Made by a program: the position numbers and the translations under genes
Notes under the pieces: model-generated
The model's input: only the letters and a program-made list of their open reading frames with translations
Database searches by the model: none
Told to the model about the DNA's origin: nothing
Shown here: piece by piece, positions 27,042 to 36,997 of the stretch
Layout of the letters: each line of letters begins with the position of its first letter
Numbering within the stretch: the first letter of the stretch is position 1
Assembly: GCF_900129845.1 (NCBI RefSeq)
Contig: NZ_FQXB01000002.1
Location: 124,001 to 188,000, forward strand
Direction of reading: 5' to 3'
DNA from: Cognatiyoonia sediminum
Lineage (GTDB): Bacteria > Pseudomonadota > Alphaproteobacteria > Rhodobacterales > Rhodobacteraceae
DNA length: 64,000 bases

Positions 27042-27050
27042 CTTATCCAC
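27042..27050 (+). promoter_or_regulatory. Single DnaA-box-like site upstream of smc
   Basis: TTATCCACA is the strongest form of the bacterial DnaA box. It lies about 100 bases upstream of the smc start. Only one copy was seen, so it is not an origin; control of smc by DnaA, or chance, are the options. Confidence 0.35.
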
Positions 27051-27082
27051 AACATATCGCGAATTTTTGCCCAAACCTTATC

Positions 27083-27121
27083 GTCTTTTGAGCTTAAATA
27101 CCTCTGCCGGAGGCTCCAACA
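27083..27121. repeat. Dispersed repeat family 2 between smc and the cobW leader
   Basis: TCGTCTTTTGAGCTTAAATA then CCTCTGCCGGAGGCTCCAAC. The similarity with the copy at 52843 extends to the TCGTCTTTTGA on the left, so the element is longer than the palindrome. Confidence 0.7.
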
Positions 27122-27217
27122 CCTCGACTCGCGCCGCAATTGACACAGGCGCGGTCGGAATCAATCTTGACGCCCCGCCCCACTAATCGCACACCTATTC
27201 TGCACGGTTCCTTGACA

Positions 27218-27396
27218 GGTGCGAAGCGCCTTGAGGATGAAACTGGGAATGTGGACGGGCCGATCCAATCCGGAGGCCCAAAGCCACAGCCGCCCCCGCG
27301 ACTGTATGCGCAGAGCAGGTGCCAATAACGCCACTGGGACAATCCCGGGAAGGCAGGCACTCGCATAGACACGCAAGCCAGGAGACCGGCCGCGCT
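27218..27396 (+). promoter_or_regulatory. Cobalamin riboswitch controlling cobW-cobN
   Basis: The leader of cobW has the conserved parts in order: GGTGCGAAGCGCC near 27218, GGGAATGTGG, the CCCGCGACTGTATGCG segment, GCCACTGGG (27330-27338) with CCCGGGAAGGC after it, and the B12 box AAGCCAGGAGACCGGCC (27375-27391). This class binds adenosylcobalamin and lowers expression when B12 is plentiful. The antisense frame over this region is not a gene. Confidence 0.93.
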
Positions 27397-27409
27397 GAAA
27401 CGAAACAAC

Positions 27410-27427
27410 CCCGTCGGGTGTGACGGG
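27410..27427 (+). promoter_or_regulatory. Expression-platform hairpin after the riboswitch
   Basis: CCCGTC and GACGGG form a 6-bp stem with a 6-base loop 13 bases after the riboswitch core, followed by AAAAGGAG. The lack of a U-run suggests masking of a ribosome site or pairing with the aptamer rather than simple termination. About 120 bases of leader remain before cobW. Confidence 0.55.
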
Positions 27428-27547
27428 AAAAGGAGCGAACGAAACCCAAACGCGATCCCGCGCAAAATGCGCCTTTTGACACCGTTCAAACGGTAGGATT
27501 GCCTATCGGCCCCCCTTCGCTCCTCATAACGAGATTGGACAGCTAGA

Positions 27548-28633
27548 ATGCCCGCAAAGATCCCAGCCACCGTCGTAACCGGTTTTCTTGGCGCCGGAAA
27601 AACCACATTGATCCGCCACATGCTCCAGAACGCGGAAGGCAAGAAAATCGCTCTGATCATCAATGAATTTGGCGATCTTGGTGTTGATGGCGATATTCTC
27701 AAAGGCTGTGGCGAGGAAACCTGCACCGAGGACGACATTGTTGAACTCTCCAACGGCTGTATCTGCTGCACCGTCGCCGATGATTTCATCCCCACCATGG
27801 AGCAGCTTCTATCGCGCGATGACAAACCCGATCACATCGTGATCGAGACCTCGGGCTTGGCCCTGCCACAACCGCTTGTCCGCGCTTTTAACTGGCCCGG
27901 CATCTCTACCAAAGTCACCGTGGATGGCGTTGTCACCGTCGTTGATGGCCGCGCTGTACACGACGGCCAATTCGCCCATAACGTCGCCGCCGTCGACGCC
28001 CAGCGCGCGCAAGATGAGAACCTTGATCACGAAACACCCCTGTCCGAACTGTTCGAAGATCAGGTTGCTTGCGCAGACATGATCGTGGTGAACAAAACTG
28101 ACTTGCTCGATGCTACCGAAGCAGAAGACCTCACCTCCAAACTGCAATCAGAAAGCCGCGATGGCGTGCAAGTTGTCAAAGCCAAAATGGGAGCGCTGCC
28201 CGTAGATGTCCTGCTCGGCCAAGGCATAGGTGCAGAAGCCGACCTCGACGCGCGGCACGAAATTCACCATCACCACCATCATGATGACGACCACCACCAT
28301 GACGATGATCACGACCATCATCACCACGATCACGAACACGCACATGGCCACGATGAATTCGAAAGCTTCACCGTGGATCGCGGCGAAATCACCGATCCCA
28401 ACGCATTTGCCGAACAAGTGGCCAACGTGATCCGGTCCCACAACATCCTGCGTCTCAAAGGCTTTGCGGCTGTCGCGGGCAAACCCATGCGCCTGACCCT
28501 TCAAGCCGTGGGCCCAAGAGTCGACACCTACTATGACCAGCCCTTCGGCGACGCCCCGCGCGCCACACGCTTGGTGGTCATCGGCCAAGCAGGTCTGGAT
28601 GAAGCCGCCATCACCGCCGCCCTGCAAGCATGA
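27548..28633 (+). CDS. cobW: CobW family GTP-dependent metal chaperone
   Basis: A 361-residue COG0523 protein. Walker A is TGFLGAGKTT (residues 11-20), the metal-binding CxCC is GCICC (Cys71, Cys73, Cys74), and Walker B-like segments include INEFGDLGVDG and NKTDLLD. A His/Asp-rich stretch lies at about 235-263, before the C-terminal CobW domain. It probably delivers cobalt to the CobNST chelatase using GTP. It is the first gene after the riboswitch and overlaps the GNAT gene by 4 bases. Confidence 0.95.
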   Translation: MPAKIPATVVTGFLGAGKTTLIRHMLQNAEGKKIALIINEFGDLGVDGDILKGCGEETCTEDDIVELSNGCICCTVADDFIPTMEQLLSRDDKPDHIVIETSGLALPQPLVRAFNWPGISTKVTVDGVVTVVDGRAVHDGQFAHNVAAVDAQRAQDENLDHETPLSELFEDQVACADMIVVNKTDLLDATEAEDLTSKLQSESRDGVQVVKAKMGALPVDVLLGQGIGAEADLDARHEIHHHHHHDDDHHHDDDHDHHHHDHEHAHGHDEFESFTVDRGEITDPNAFAEQVANVIRSHNILRLKGFAAVAGKPMRLTLQAVGPRVDTYYDQPFGDAPRATRLVVIGQAGLDEAAITAALQA

Positions 28634-29079
28634 TCATCGTCGAACAGACCGATCCCCATCACCCGCAAGCCACGGCTCTGCTACGCCAAAGCCATGCGCT
28701 GATGGAATCCTTGTTCCCGCCAGAGGATAACTTCTACCTCGACATTGATCAGCTCTGCGCGGAGAACATCCACTTCTTCACCGCACGCATCGGCGATGAC
28801 ATCTTAGGCACCGGCGCGCTTGCCAACCACGGAACCTATGGCGAGGTGAAATCGATGTTCGTTGATGACGCCGCCCGCGGCAAAGGCATTGCTGATGCCC
28901 TCCTGCGCCAGATCGAAGACACAGCCCGCGCCGAAGGCTTGACCTCGCTCAAGCTCGAAACCGGCAACGTTCTACACGCCGCCCACAAACTCTACCGCCG
29001 CCACGGTTTTGCCGACTGCGGCCCCTTTGGCGACTACGAACAGGCCAACAGCTCAATCTTCATGGAAAAGCCCCTCTGA
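28630..29079 (+). CDS. GNAT family N-acetyltransferase
   Basis: A 149-residue GNAT protein with the acetyl-CoA site VDDAARGKGIADALLRQIE (motif A, R/Q-x-x-G-x-G/A-like) and KLYRRHGFADCGPFG near the end. The substrate is unknown. Its start overlaps the cobW stop (ATGA) and its stop overlaps the cobN start (TGATG), so it is co-translated with B12 genes under the riboswitch. A direct role in cobalamin synthesis is not established; it may be a passenger. Confidence 0.88.
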   Translation: MIIVEQTDPHHPQATALLRQSHALMESLFPPEDNFYLDIDQLCAENIHFFTARIGDDILGTGALANHGTYGEVKSMFVDDAARGKGIADALLRQIEDTARAEGLTSLKLETGNVLHAAHKLYRRHGFADCGPFGDYEQANSSIFMEKPL

Positions 29080-32000
29080 TGCACCTGCTCGCTGCCACCC
29101 CCGGTGCCATCAACGACGGTGATGAGCCCTTTGATCTCGGCCAAACACCTGCCGACATCGTGGTGATCTCTGCCGCCGACACAGAACTCGCCGCCCTCTC
29201 CATTGCCCGCTCGGAAATGGAAGGTCCGCCCAACCTGCGCCTCGCCAATTTGATGCACCTTCAGCATCCCATGTCGGTCGATCTGCACATCGACAATTGC
29301 GCGTCGAAATCAAAACTAGTCATCGCCCGCATCTTGGGCGGCGCGGGCTATTGGAAATACGGCTTTGTGCAATACGCGGCACGGCTGAAAGAGGCAGGCG
29401 TGCCCTTCGTTGCCCTCCCCGGCGACGACAACGAAGACAGCGAGTTGCGCGATCTTTCCACGGTTTCAGACGCGGATTACGACGCGCTTTGGGCCTACTT
29501 CGTCGAAGGCGGCCCGGAAAACAGCGCCAATGTGCTGCGTTACGCTCAAGCCCTTCTCGACGACGCAGAAAAACCCGCCGCCGCTAGCCCGCTCTTGCGC
29601 GCCGGGGTCTATTGGCCCGGCGCAGGCATCGCCGACCTCAACACCATCAAGGATGCGTGGACCGAGGGCCAACCGGTTGTGCCTCTGATCTTCTACCGAG
29701 CACTCGTACAAGGCGCGGGCCTCAACCCGATCAACCGGCTAACCCGCAGCCTGTCCCGCGCGGGCCTCAACCCGCTGCCGATCTTCGTCGCCTCCCTGAA
29801 AGATCCCGTCAGCACCGCCACCCTCGACCAGCTGTTCCAAACCGCGCCACCGGCAGTCATCCTCAACTGCACCGCCTTCGCCACAGGCTCCCCGCACAGC
29901 GACGATGCACCCACCACCAACCCACTCGCCAGCGCCACAGCCAACAAGGCACCGATCTTCCAAGTCATCCTGTCAAGCGCGTCCGAGGAAGCATGGTCCG
30001 AGAGCCCACAAGGCCTCTCCGCCCGCGACATCGCCATGAACGTCGCCCTCCCCGAGGTTGACGGCCGCGTCCTCTCACGAGCCGTTTCCTTCAAAGGCGA
30101 GGCGTACTTTGACGAAGCAACCGAATGCCCAATCGCCACCTACCAAGCTCGCGGTGACCGCGTTGATTTCACCACCCAGCTGACCGCCAATTGGACCAAA
30201 CTTCGCACCACGAATGAAGCCGAAAAAAAAGTCGCCCTGATACTCGCCAACTATCCCAACAAAGACGGCCGCTTGGCCAACGGAGTCGGCCTCGACACAC
30301 CCGCCGCAACGGTTCACGTCCTGAACCTACTCAAATCCGAAGGCTACAAAGTCACCCCACCTGCCAACAGCAAGGCCCTGATGGATCAAATCATGGCCGG
30401 CCCCACCAACTGGTTGACCGACCGAGCAGACACAAAGGGCGGCGAAACCCTCCCACTCGACACCTACCTCACCTATTTCAATGACCTCCCATGGGAGCTG
30501 AAACAACAAATCACCGACCGCTGGGGCACCCCAGAGCAAGACCCTTTCCTATTGCCCCAAATACCTGCGCCGGAGGCATCCGACGACGCATCCGGCGCAG
30601 GCTTCAAACTCAGCATCCACCGCTTCGGCAACGCAGTCGTCGGCCTTCAACCCGCACGGGGCTACAACATCGACCCGACCGAGACCTACCACTCGCCGGA
30701 CCTCGTTCCGCCACACAACTACCTCGCCTTCTACTTCTGGCTCCGTCACCACTGGCGTGCTGACGCCATTGTGCACATGGGCAAACACGGCAACCTCGAA
30801 TGGCTTCCAGGCAAAGCACTGGCCTTGTCAGACACCTGCTGGCCCGAAGCCATCTTTGGCCCCACGCCCCATATTTACCCCTTCATCACCAATGACCCCG
30901 GAGAAGGCACACAAGCCAAACGACGTACCTCAGCAGTGATCATCGACCACCTGACGCCACCCCTAACCCGAGCTGAAAGCTATGGGCCCCTGCGCGATCT
31001 CGAAGCGCTGGTCGATGAATATTACGAGGCGGCCGGCGTCGATCCGCGCCGCATCGACCACCTGCGGCGTGAAATCATGTCCCTCGCCGATGTCTCCGGC
31101 CTCGCCAAAGACGCAGCCTTCACTGGCGACGAAGACACCGACCTCGCCAAACTCGATGCCTACCTGTGTGAATTGAAAGAGGCGCAAATCCGTGACGGCC
31201 TCCACATCTTCGGCCTGTCTCCAAAAGGCCCGCTAGCGCGCGACCTCGCCATAGCCCTCGCCCGCGCGCCGCGCGCCGACGGCAAAGGCGCCAACGCCTC
31301 GCTGCTCCGTGCCTTAGCGACCGACCTAAACCTCTCCATCGACCCGCTCGATTGCGATCTCGCGGCCCCAGCACTAGAAAAACCCACGGACCTTTCCGGC
31401 GCCAACCACTGGCGCACCAATGGCGACACCGTCGAACGGCTCGAAGAACTCAGCCAAGCACTCCTGCGGGACGGCGGGTGGGGCGAAGGCGACAGCCGAG
31501 CGGCACCCGGCCCCGCATCGCAAGCCGTCCTCGATGAGATCACCCAAACCATCCGTCCCCTTATCGAAACCTGCGGACCAAACGAGGGCGCGGGCCTCCT
31601 CACCGCCCTCAAAGGGCACTTCGTCGTCCCGGGCCCGTCTGGCGCACCCACGCGAGGCCGGCTGGACACACTGCCAACCGGTCGGAACTTCTATTCCGTC
31701 GACAGCCGGGCCGTCCCGACCCCAACCGCTTGGGCTTTGGGCTGGAAATCTGCGAACTTGCTCATTGAACAACACCTGCAAGATCATGGCGACTGGCCCC
31801 GCACCATGCTGTTGACCGCTTGGGGAACCGCCAATATGCGCACCGGCGGCGATGACATAGCGCAAGCCCTCGCCCTGATGGGGGTCAAACCCACATGGGA
31901 CAGCGCCAACCGCCGCGTCATCGGCTTTGAGGTCATCCCCCACACAACCCTTGGACGTCCCCGTGTCGATGTAACGCTCCGCATTTCCGGCTTCTTCCGC

Positions 32001-32861
32001 GACGCCTTCCCACAGCTTATCGCGCTTATGGATTCAGCTTCTCGAGCGGTCCAAGCACTCGACGAACCGGATGACATCAACCCTGCCGCCGCCCGGACCC
32101 GCCGCGGCGAAGACGCACACCGCGTCTATGGCTCCAAACCCGGAGCATATGGCGCAGGCCTACAAGCGCTGATCGACGAACGCATCTGGTCCGACCGCTC
32201 CGACTTTGCAGAAGCCTATCTCGAATGGGGCTCCTATGCCTATTCCGCCAAAGCAGAAGGCCATAAAGCCAAAGCCGCCTTCACCCAGCGCCTGTCGCAA
32301 ACCGAGGCCATCGTCCAAAACCAAGACAACCGCGAACACGACATCCTCGATTCTGACGATTACTACCAATTCGAAGGCGGGGCCGCGGCGGCTGTCTCAA
32401 CAATCCAAGGCCAAAACCGCCCAATTTATCACAACGACCATTCCCGCCCCGAACGCCCCCTGATCCGCATGCTCGACGATGAGATCGGACGCGTCGTCCG
32501 CTCCCGCGTGGTCAACCCAAAATGGATCGACGGTGTCAAACGCCACGGCTACAAAGGGGCTTTTGAGATCGCGGCCACCGTCGATTACCTCTTCGCCTTT
32601 GCCGCTACCACAGGCGTGGTCAAAAACCACCATTTTGATCTATGTGAAGAGGCTTTCCTTGCCGACGACGCCACCCGCGACTTCATCGCAGATCACAACG
32701 CCCCCGCCCTGCAAGACATCGCCAACCGCCTGCAAGAGGCCATCGACCGCAACCTCTGGACGCCGCGCTCTAACTCAGCGCGCGCGCGGATCGCCGCCAT
32801 CGCTGCGGGGAAAAATCCTGACGAACCAGAAGCCAAAGAAACCCAAACTCAGACGACTTGA
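29079..32861 (+). CDS. cobN: Cobaltochelatase subunit CobN
   Basis: A 1260-residue CobN, normal for the large subunit that inserts cobalt into hydrogenobyrinic acid a,c-diamide with CobS and CobT. Typical parts are FVALPGDDNEDSELRDLSTV, HMGKHGNLEWLPGKALALS, FITNDPGEGTQAKRRTSAVI, TAWGTANMRTGGDDIAQALA and EDAHRVYGSKPGAYGAGLQ. Two segments are encoded by dispersed repeats: about residues 493-508 (family 2) and 796-811 (family 1). Both lie in positions where loops would be expected. CobS and CobT are not in the window. Confidence 0.97.
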   Translation: MHLLAATPGAINDGDEPFDLGQTPADIVVISAADTELAALSIARSEMEGPPNLRLANLMHLQHPMSVDLHIDNCASKSKLVIARILGGAGYWKYGFVQYAARLKEAGVPFVALPGDDNEDSELRDLSTVSDADYDALWAYFVEGGPENSANVLRYAQALLDDAEKPAAASPLLRAGVYWPGAGIADLNTIKDAWTEGQPVVPLIFYRALVQGAGLNPINRLTRSLSRAGLNPLPIFVASLKDPVSTATLDQLFQTAPPAVILNCTAFATGSPHSDDAPTTNPLASATANKAPIFQVILSSASEEAWSESPQGLSARDIAMNVALPEVDGRVLSRAVSFKGEAYFDEATECPIATYQARGDRVDFTTQLTANWTKLRTTNEAEKKVALILANYPNKDGRLANGVGLDTPAATVHVLNLLKSEGYKVTPPANSKALMDQIMAGPTNWLTDRADTKGGETLPLDTYLTYFNDLPWELKQQITDRWGTPEQDPFLLPQIPAPEASDDASGAGFKLSIHRFGNAVVGLQPARGYNIDPTETYHSPDLVPPHNYLAFYFWLRHHWRADAIVHMGKHGNLEWLPGKALALSDTCWPEAIFGPTPHIYPFITNDPGEGTQAKRRTSAVIIDHLTPPLTRAESYGPLRDLEALVDEYYEAAGVDPRRIDHLRREIMSLADVSGLAKDAAFTGDEDTDLAKLDAYLCELKEAQIRDGLHIFGLSPKGPLARDLAIALARAPRADGKGANASLLRALATDLNLSIDPLDCDLAAPALEKPTDLSGANHWRTNGDTVERLEELSQALLRDGGWGEGDSRAAPGPASQAVLDEITQTIRPLIETCGPNEGAGLLTALKGHFVVPGPSGAPTRGRLDTLPTGRNFYSVDSRAVPTPTAWALGWKSANLLIEQHLQDHGDWPRTMLLTAWGTANMRTGGDDIAQALALMGVKPTWDSANRRVIGFEVIPHTTLGRPRVDVTLRISGFFRDAFPQLIALMDSASRAVQALDEPDDINPAAARTRRGEDAHRVYGSKPGAYGAGLQALIDERIWSDRSDFAEAYLEWGSYAYSAKAEGHKAKAAFTQRLSQTEAIVQNQDNREHDILDSDDYYQFEGGAAAAVSTIQGQNRPIYHNDHSRPERPLIRMLDDEIGRVVRSRVVNPKWIDGVKRHGYKGAFEIAATVDYLFAFAATTGVVKNHHFDLCEEAFLADDATRDFIADHNAPALQDIANRLQEAIDRNLWTPRSNSARARIAAIAAGKNPDEPEAKETQTQTT
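30551..30601. repeat. Family 2 repeat in frame inside cobN
   Basis: ATTGCCCCAAATACCTGCGC continues CGGAGGCATCC, then GACGACGCATCCGGCGCAGG. CCTGCGCCGG (30564-30573) and CCGGCGCAGG (30592-30601) make a perfect 10-bp inverted repeat. It is translated as LLPQIPAPEASDDASGAG. Confidence 0.75.
31466..31510. repeat. Family 1 repeat in frame inside cobN
   Basis: GCGGGACGGCGGGTGGGGCG continues AAGGCGACAGCCGAGCGGCACCC... and matches the intergenic copies at 11463 and 53949 and the copy in cobI. It is translated as DGGWGEGDSRAAPG. Confidence 0.75.
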
Positions 32862-32924
32862 AACCGGAAAACCGCTTGCGAAGAACCGACCAAGCCATGA
32901 AACTTAACAAAAAGGGGAACGATC

Positions 32925-33533
32925 ATGTCCAACGCTGATGAACGCCACGCCATGAAAATGGCCAAGAAAAAGGCCGCCCGCGATAAGATCATGGCGACAA
33001 AAACCGATAAGAAAGGTCTGATCATCGTTCATACCGGCAAGGGCAAAGGCAAATCCTCCGCCGCCTTTGGCATGATCTTCCGCTGCATCGCGCACGACAT
33101 GAAATGTGCCGTGGTGCAATTCATCAAAGGCGGGATGAGCACTGGCGAACGCGACCTGATCCTCTCCAAATTCCAAGACACCTGCGCCTTTCACACCATG
33201 GGCGAGGGATTCACCTGGGAAACCCAAGACAAATCTCGCGACATCGAGATGGCGCAAGCCGCGTGGGCCAAGGCGAAAGAACTGATCTTGGACGAAAGCA
33301 ACCACATGGTTCTGCTCGACGAGATCAACATCGCGATCCGCTACGATTACATCGACATCGCAGAAGTTGTGGCGTTCTTGAAAGACCAAAAGCCAGAGAT
33401 GACCCATGTGGTCCTGACAGGGCGCAACGCCCATGAAGACCTGATCGAAATCGCGGACCTCGTGACTGAAATGGAACTGGTCAAACACCCATTCCGATCC
33501 GGCATCAAAGCACAGATCGGTGTGGAGTATTAA
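32925..33533 (+). CDS. cobO: Cob(I)yrinic acid a,c-diamide adenosyltransferase CobO
   Basis: A 202-residue CobO/BtuR. The P-loop is HTGKGKGKSSAAFGM, followed by VVQFIKGGMSTGERDLI, NHMVLLDEINIAIRYDYI and VVLTGRNAHEDLIEIADLVTEM. It transfers adenosyl from ATP to cob(I)yrinate diamide, forming the Co-C bond. The first 30 residues are basic. GGGGA lies 7 bases before ATG. It follows cobN by 63 bases and is probably in the same riboswitch-controlled unit. Confidence 0.96.
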   Translation: MSNADERHAMKMAKKKAARDKIMATKTDKKGLIIVHTGKGKGKSSAAFGMIFRCIAHDMKCAVVQFIKGGMSTGERDLILSKFQDTCAFHTMGEGFTWETQDKSRDIEMAQAAWAKAKELILDESNHMVLLDEINIAIRYDYIDIAEVVAFLKDQKPEMTHVVLTGRNAHEDLIEIADLVTEMELVKHPFRSGIKAQIGVEY

Positions 33534-33543
33534 CTTCCCACTG

Positions 33544-34208
33544 ATGACGCTCGATGACCCCATCACGCTGAACAAAAACAAGCTCGTCGCTGAAGGCGTT
33601 GAACGAAGGATTTACGTTCATCCGAATGATCCCACGCGTTTGATCAAAATTCCAAAGATCAAATCGGATGACCACTACAAACGTTGGACCTTCGGAGACC
33701 TGACCAAGAGGTTTTTTCCCTCCACGCGGACACGGTCCATCACAAAGCAACACGAAGAGTATCAAAGACAGCTTCGCGAGAGTCAGCAGAGCGCCGCTTC
33801 GCTACCCGTTTCCCTCTTTTATGGGTTTGCTCCGACCAATCTCGGTACGGGAGAAATCTTCGAACGCGTTACCAATGACAGCGGAGAGAATGCTCCGACC
33901 CTTCGGGACGTTCACGATCAGGGCGACTTCGACATCAACAAACTCAACACGTTCGTTGAGCACCTCTATTCTTTAGCCATCTGCGTCAGTGACCTTAATC
34001 CAGCGAACTTCGTCTACGGGTATCGCCACACCGAAGCTGGTCAAAAAAGCCCTAACAAGTCTTGGGTCCTAATCGATGGATATGGCGACCGCTTCGCGAT
34101 CCCAATCCGAACGCTAAACGCAACCACGCGAAGGTACAGCATCGACGACGCGTTCAAGAGGAGCCGAAAGCTACCTAACCTTGAATGGAACGCGAAAGAA
34201 CGTCGGTT

Positions 34209-34230
<22 letters not shown>
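33544..34230 (+). CDS. YrbL-like (PhoP-regulated) kinase-fold protein
   Basis: A 228-residue protein of the YrbL/PhoP_reg type with an atypical kinase fold: EGVERRIYVHPNDPTRLIKIP (nucleotide-binding Lys), CVSDLNPANFVYG (catalytic loop with Asp and Asn) and WVLIDGYGDR (DFG-like metal-binding Asp). Such proteins may phosphorylate sugars or lipopolysaccharide core. ATG 33544 is chosen; a GTG at 33520 overlaps cobO. Its 3' end overlaps the end of ugd by 22 bases on the other strand. Proximity to sugar-nucleotide genes fits an envelope role, but that is inference. Confidence 0.78.
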
Positions 34231-35513
<1,283 letters not shown>

Positions 35514-35528
35514 GTCAATCTCTGCTCT

Positions 35529-36533
35529 CTAAGCGGCGCCATAATAATCGCGGAACCAATCAACATAGTTCTGCACGCCGTTTTCAATTGGTGTGGATGG
35601 AGTAAACCCCGTCAGCGACGACAACAAGGAGGTATCCGCCCAAGTCGCCGGTACGTCGCCTGGTTGAATATCCATCAGGTTTCGTGTCGCGGTCTTGCCA
35701 GTCGCTGCCTCAATCGCGGCAATAAAATCGCCCAGCTTCACCGGCGCGGCATTGCCGATGTTCACTATTCGATAGGGCGCAACTGGCGACCCGCTGTCGC
35801 CAGCATCTTTTTCTGGCACCGCATCAATCAACAGCCGGATCGCCTCGACCAGATCGGCGACATAGGTGAAGTCCCGCTTCATATCACCGTGGTTATAGAC
35901 GTTGATCGCCTCACCCTTCAGGATCGCACTGGTGAACAGGTAAGGCGCCATATCAGGCCGTCCCCAAGGACCATAAACAGTGAAGAACCGGAACATCGTT
36001 GTCGGGATGTTGTGCAAATGCGCGTAGGAATGCGCCATCGCCTCATTCGCCTTCTTTGTGGCCGCGTAAAACGACATCTGCGTGTCAACCTTGTCGGCCT
36101 CGCGATAGGGCATCTCTGTGTTCGCGCCATAGACCGAAGATGTCGAGGCCATCAGCAAATGCTGGCACCCAAACTCCCGCGTGCCTTCCATGATATTGAA
36201 AGTACCCACGAGATTGGCATCCACATAATCCCGTGGCGCCTTTAACGAATGCCGCACGCCTGCCTGTCCTGCAAGATGAACAACAACGTCAGGCCTATGA
36301 TCGTCAAAAATCGCCCGAACGGCTTCCGCATCCTCAACCTTCGCAGTGTGTTGAACGAAACCGTCACGTCCCGATAACTCATCTAACCGCGCCTGCTTTA
36401 ACCCAACGTCGTAATAATCCGACATGCTGTCGAGACCCACGACCTCAAACCCGGCGTCCAGCAAAACGCGGCTCAGCCAAAAGCCGATAAAGCCCGCGCT
36501 GCCTGTCACCAATGCTGTCCTGCTCTCGGTCAT
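35529..36533 (-). CDS. NAD-dependent epimerase, probable UDP-glucuronate 4-epimerase
   Basis: A 334-residue extended short-chain dehydrogenase with TGSAGFIGFWLSRVLLDAG (NAD site), VVHLAGQAGVRHSLKAPRDYV, STSSVYGANTEMPY and the catalytic SFYAATKKANE (Tyr-x3-Lys). The AGVRHSL segment and the partner ugd gene fit UDP-glucuronate 4-epimerase, giving UDP-galacturonate. Together they would feed lipopolysaccharide or exopolysaccharide synthesis. Confidence 0.93.
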   Translation of the reverse strand: MTESRTALVTGSAGFIGFWLSRVLLDAGFEVVGLDSMSDYYDVGLKQARLDELSGRDGFVQHTAKVEDAEAVRAIFDDHRPDVVVHLAGQAGVRHSLKAPRDYVDANLVGTFNIMEGTREFGCQHLLMASTSSVYGANTEMPYREADKVDTQMSFYAATKKANEAMAHSYAHLHNIPTTMFRFFTVYGPWGRPDMAPYLFTSAILKGEAINVYNHGDMKRDFTYVADLVEAIRLLIDAVPEKDAGDSGSPVAPYRIVNIGNAAPVKLGDFIAAIEAATGKTATRNLMDIQPGDVPATWADTSLLSSLTGFTPSTPIENGVQNYVDWFRDYYGAA

Positions 36534-36652
36534 ATCTGCCCTTCGACCTGTTTGATCCGACCTTTAGGACACCCGCACGATCACTGCAAAGGTCCGCGTT
36601 GATTTTCTTTCCCCACAGCGTAAGTAAGCAACAGGAAGACAGTGAGGCAAAA

Positions 36653-36997
36653 ATGGCAAAATGTCGGGTCCTGACAGAGTTCGGGATGGGATCATCGCTC
36701 AGGCGGCAAGATTATACACAGGCCGCAAAGCGCGCCTTGCAAGATGCGCTTTGGCACAATTCGATCAACATGGCCGAACTCTTTGGCTTCCCGAAAGAGG
36801 CGATGATCATTGACGTCGACATCGCTGTCCAGAATCCAAAGGCCGTCGATATCAACAGCCTCAAAGACATCTTCCCCTATGGCCAAGTCGCCATTGCCAC
36901 CAGCCATGGTGGCCTTGATGTTCCACGCCCTGACGGCAATCCTACCGTGATCGCAAACGCGGCCATCAATGTTTCCTTTGAGATGGAGCGGACATGA
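36653..36997 (+). CDS. Lin0512 family protein, first copy
   Basis: A 114-residue small protein of the lin0512/TIGR02058 family: EFGMGSSLRRQDYTQAAKRAL, then a basic-to-acidic helix and VIANAAINVSFEM at the end. The function of the family is unknown. ATG 36653 has GAGG 8 bases upstream; the longer upstream frame is not supported. Its stop overlaps the start of a second family member (ATGA), and the two products are similar throughout, so they may form a heterodimer. Confidence 0.82.
   Translation: MAKCRVLTEFGMGSSLRRQDYTQAAKRALQDALWHNSINMAELFGFPKEAMIIDVDIAVQNPKAVDINSLKDIFPYGQVAIATSHGGLDVPRPDGNPTVIANAAINVSFEMERT

Noticed and set aside
27094-27825. A 243-residue open frame on the minus strand over the cobW leader
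   Set aside because: It is antisense to the cobalamin riboswitch and the start of cobW; its protein has no domain-like sequence.
28258-28360. Repetitive CAC/GAT run that could be called a microsatellite
   Set aside because: It encodes the His/Asp-rich metal loop of CobW, a normal feature of the family.
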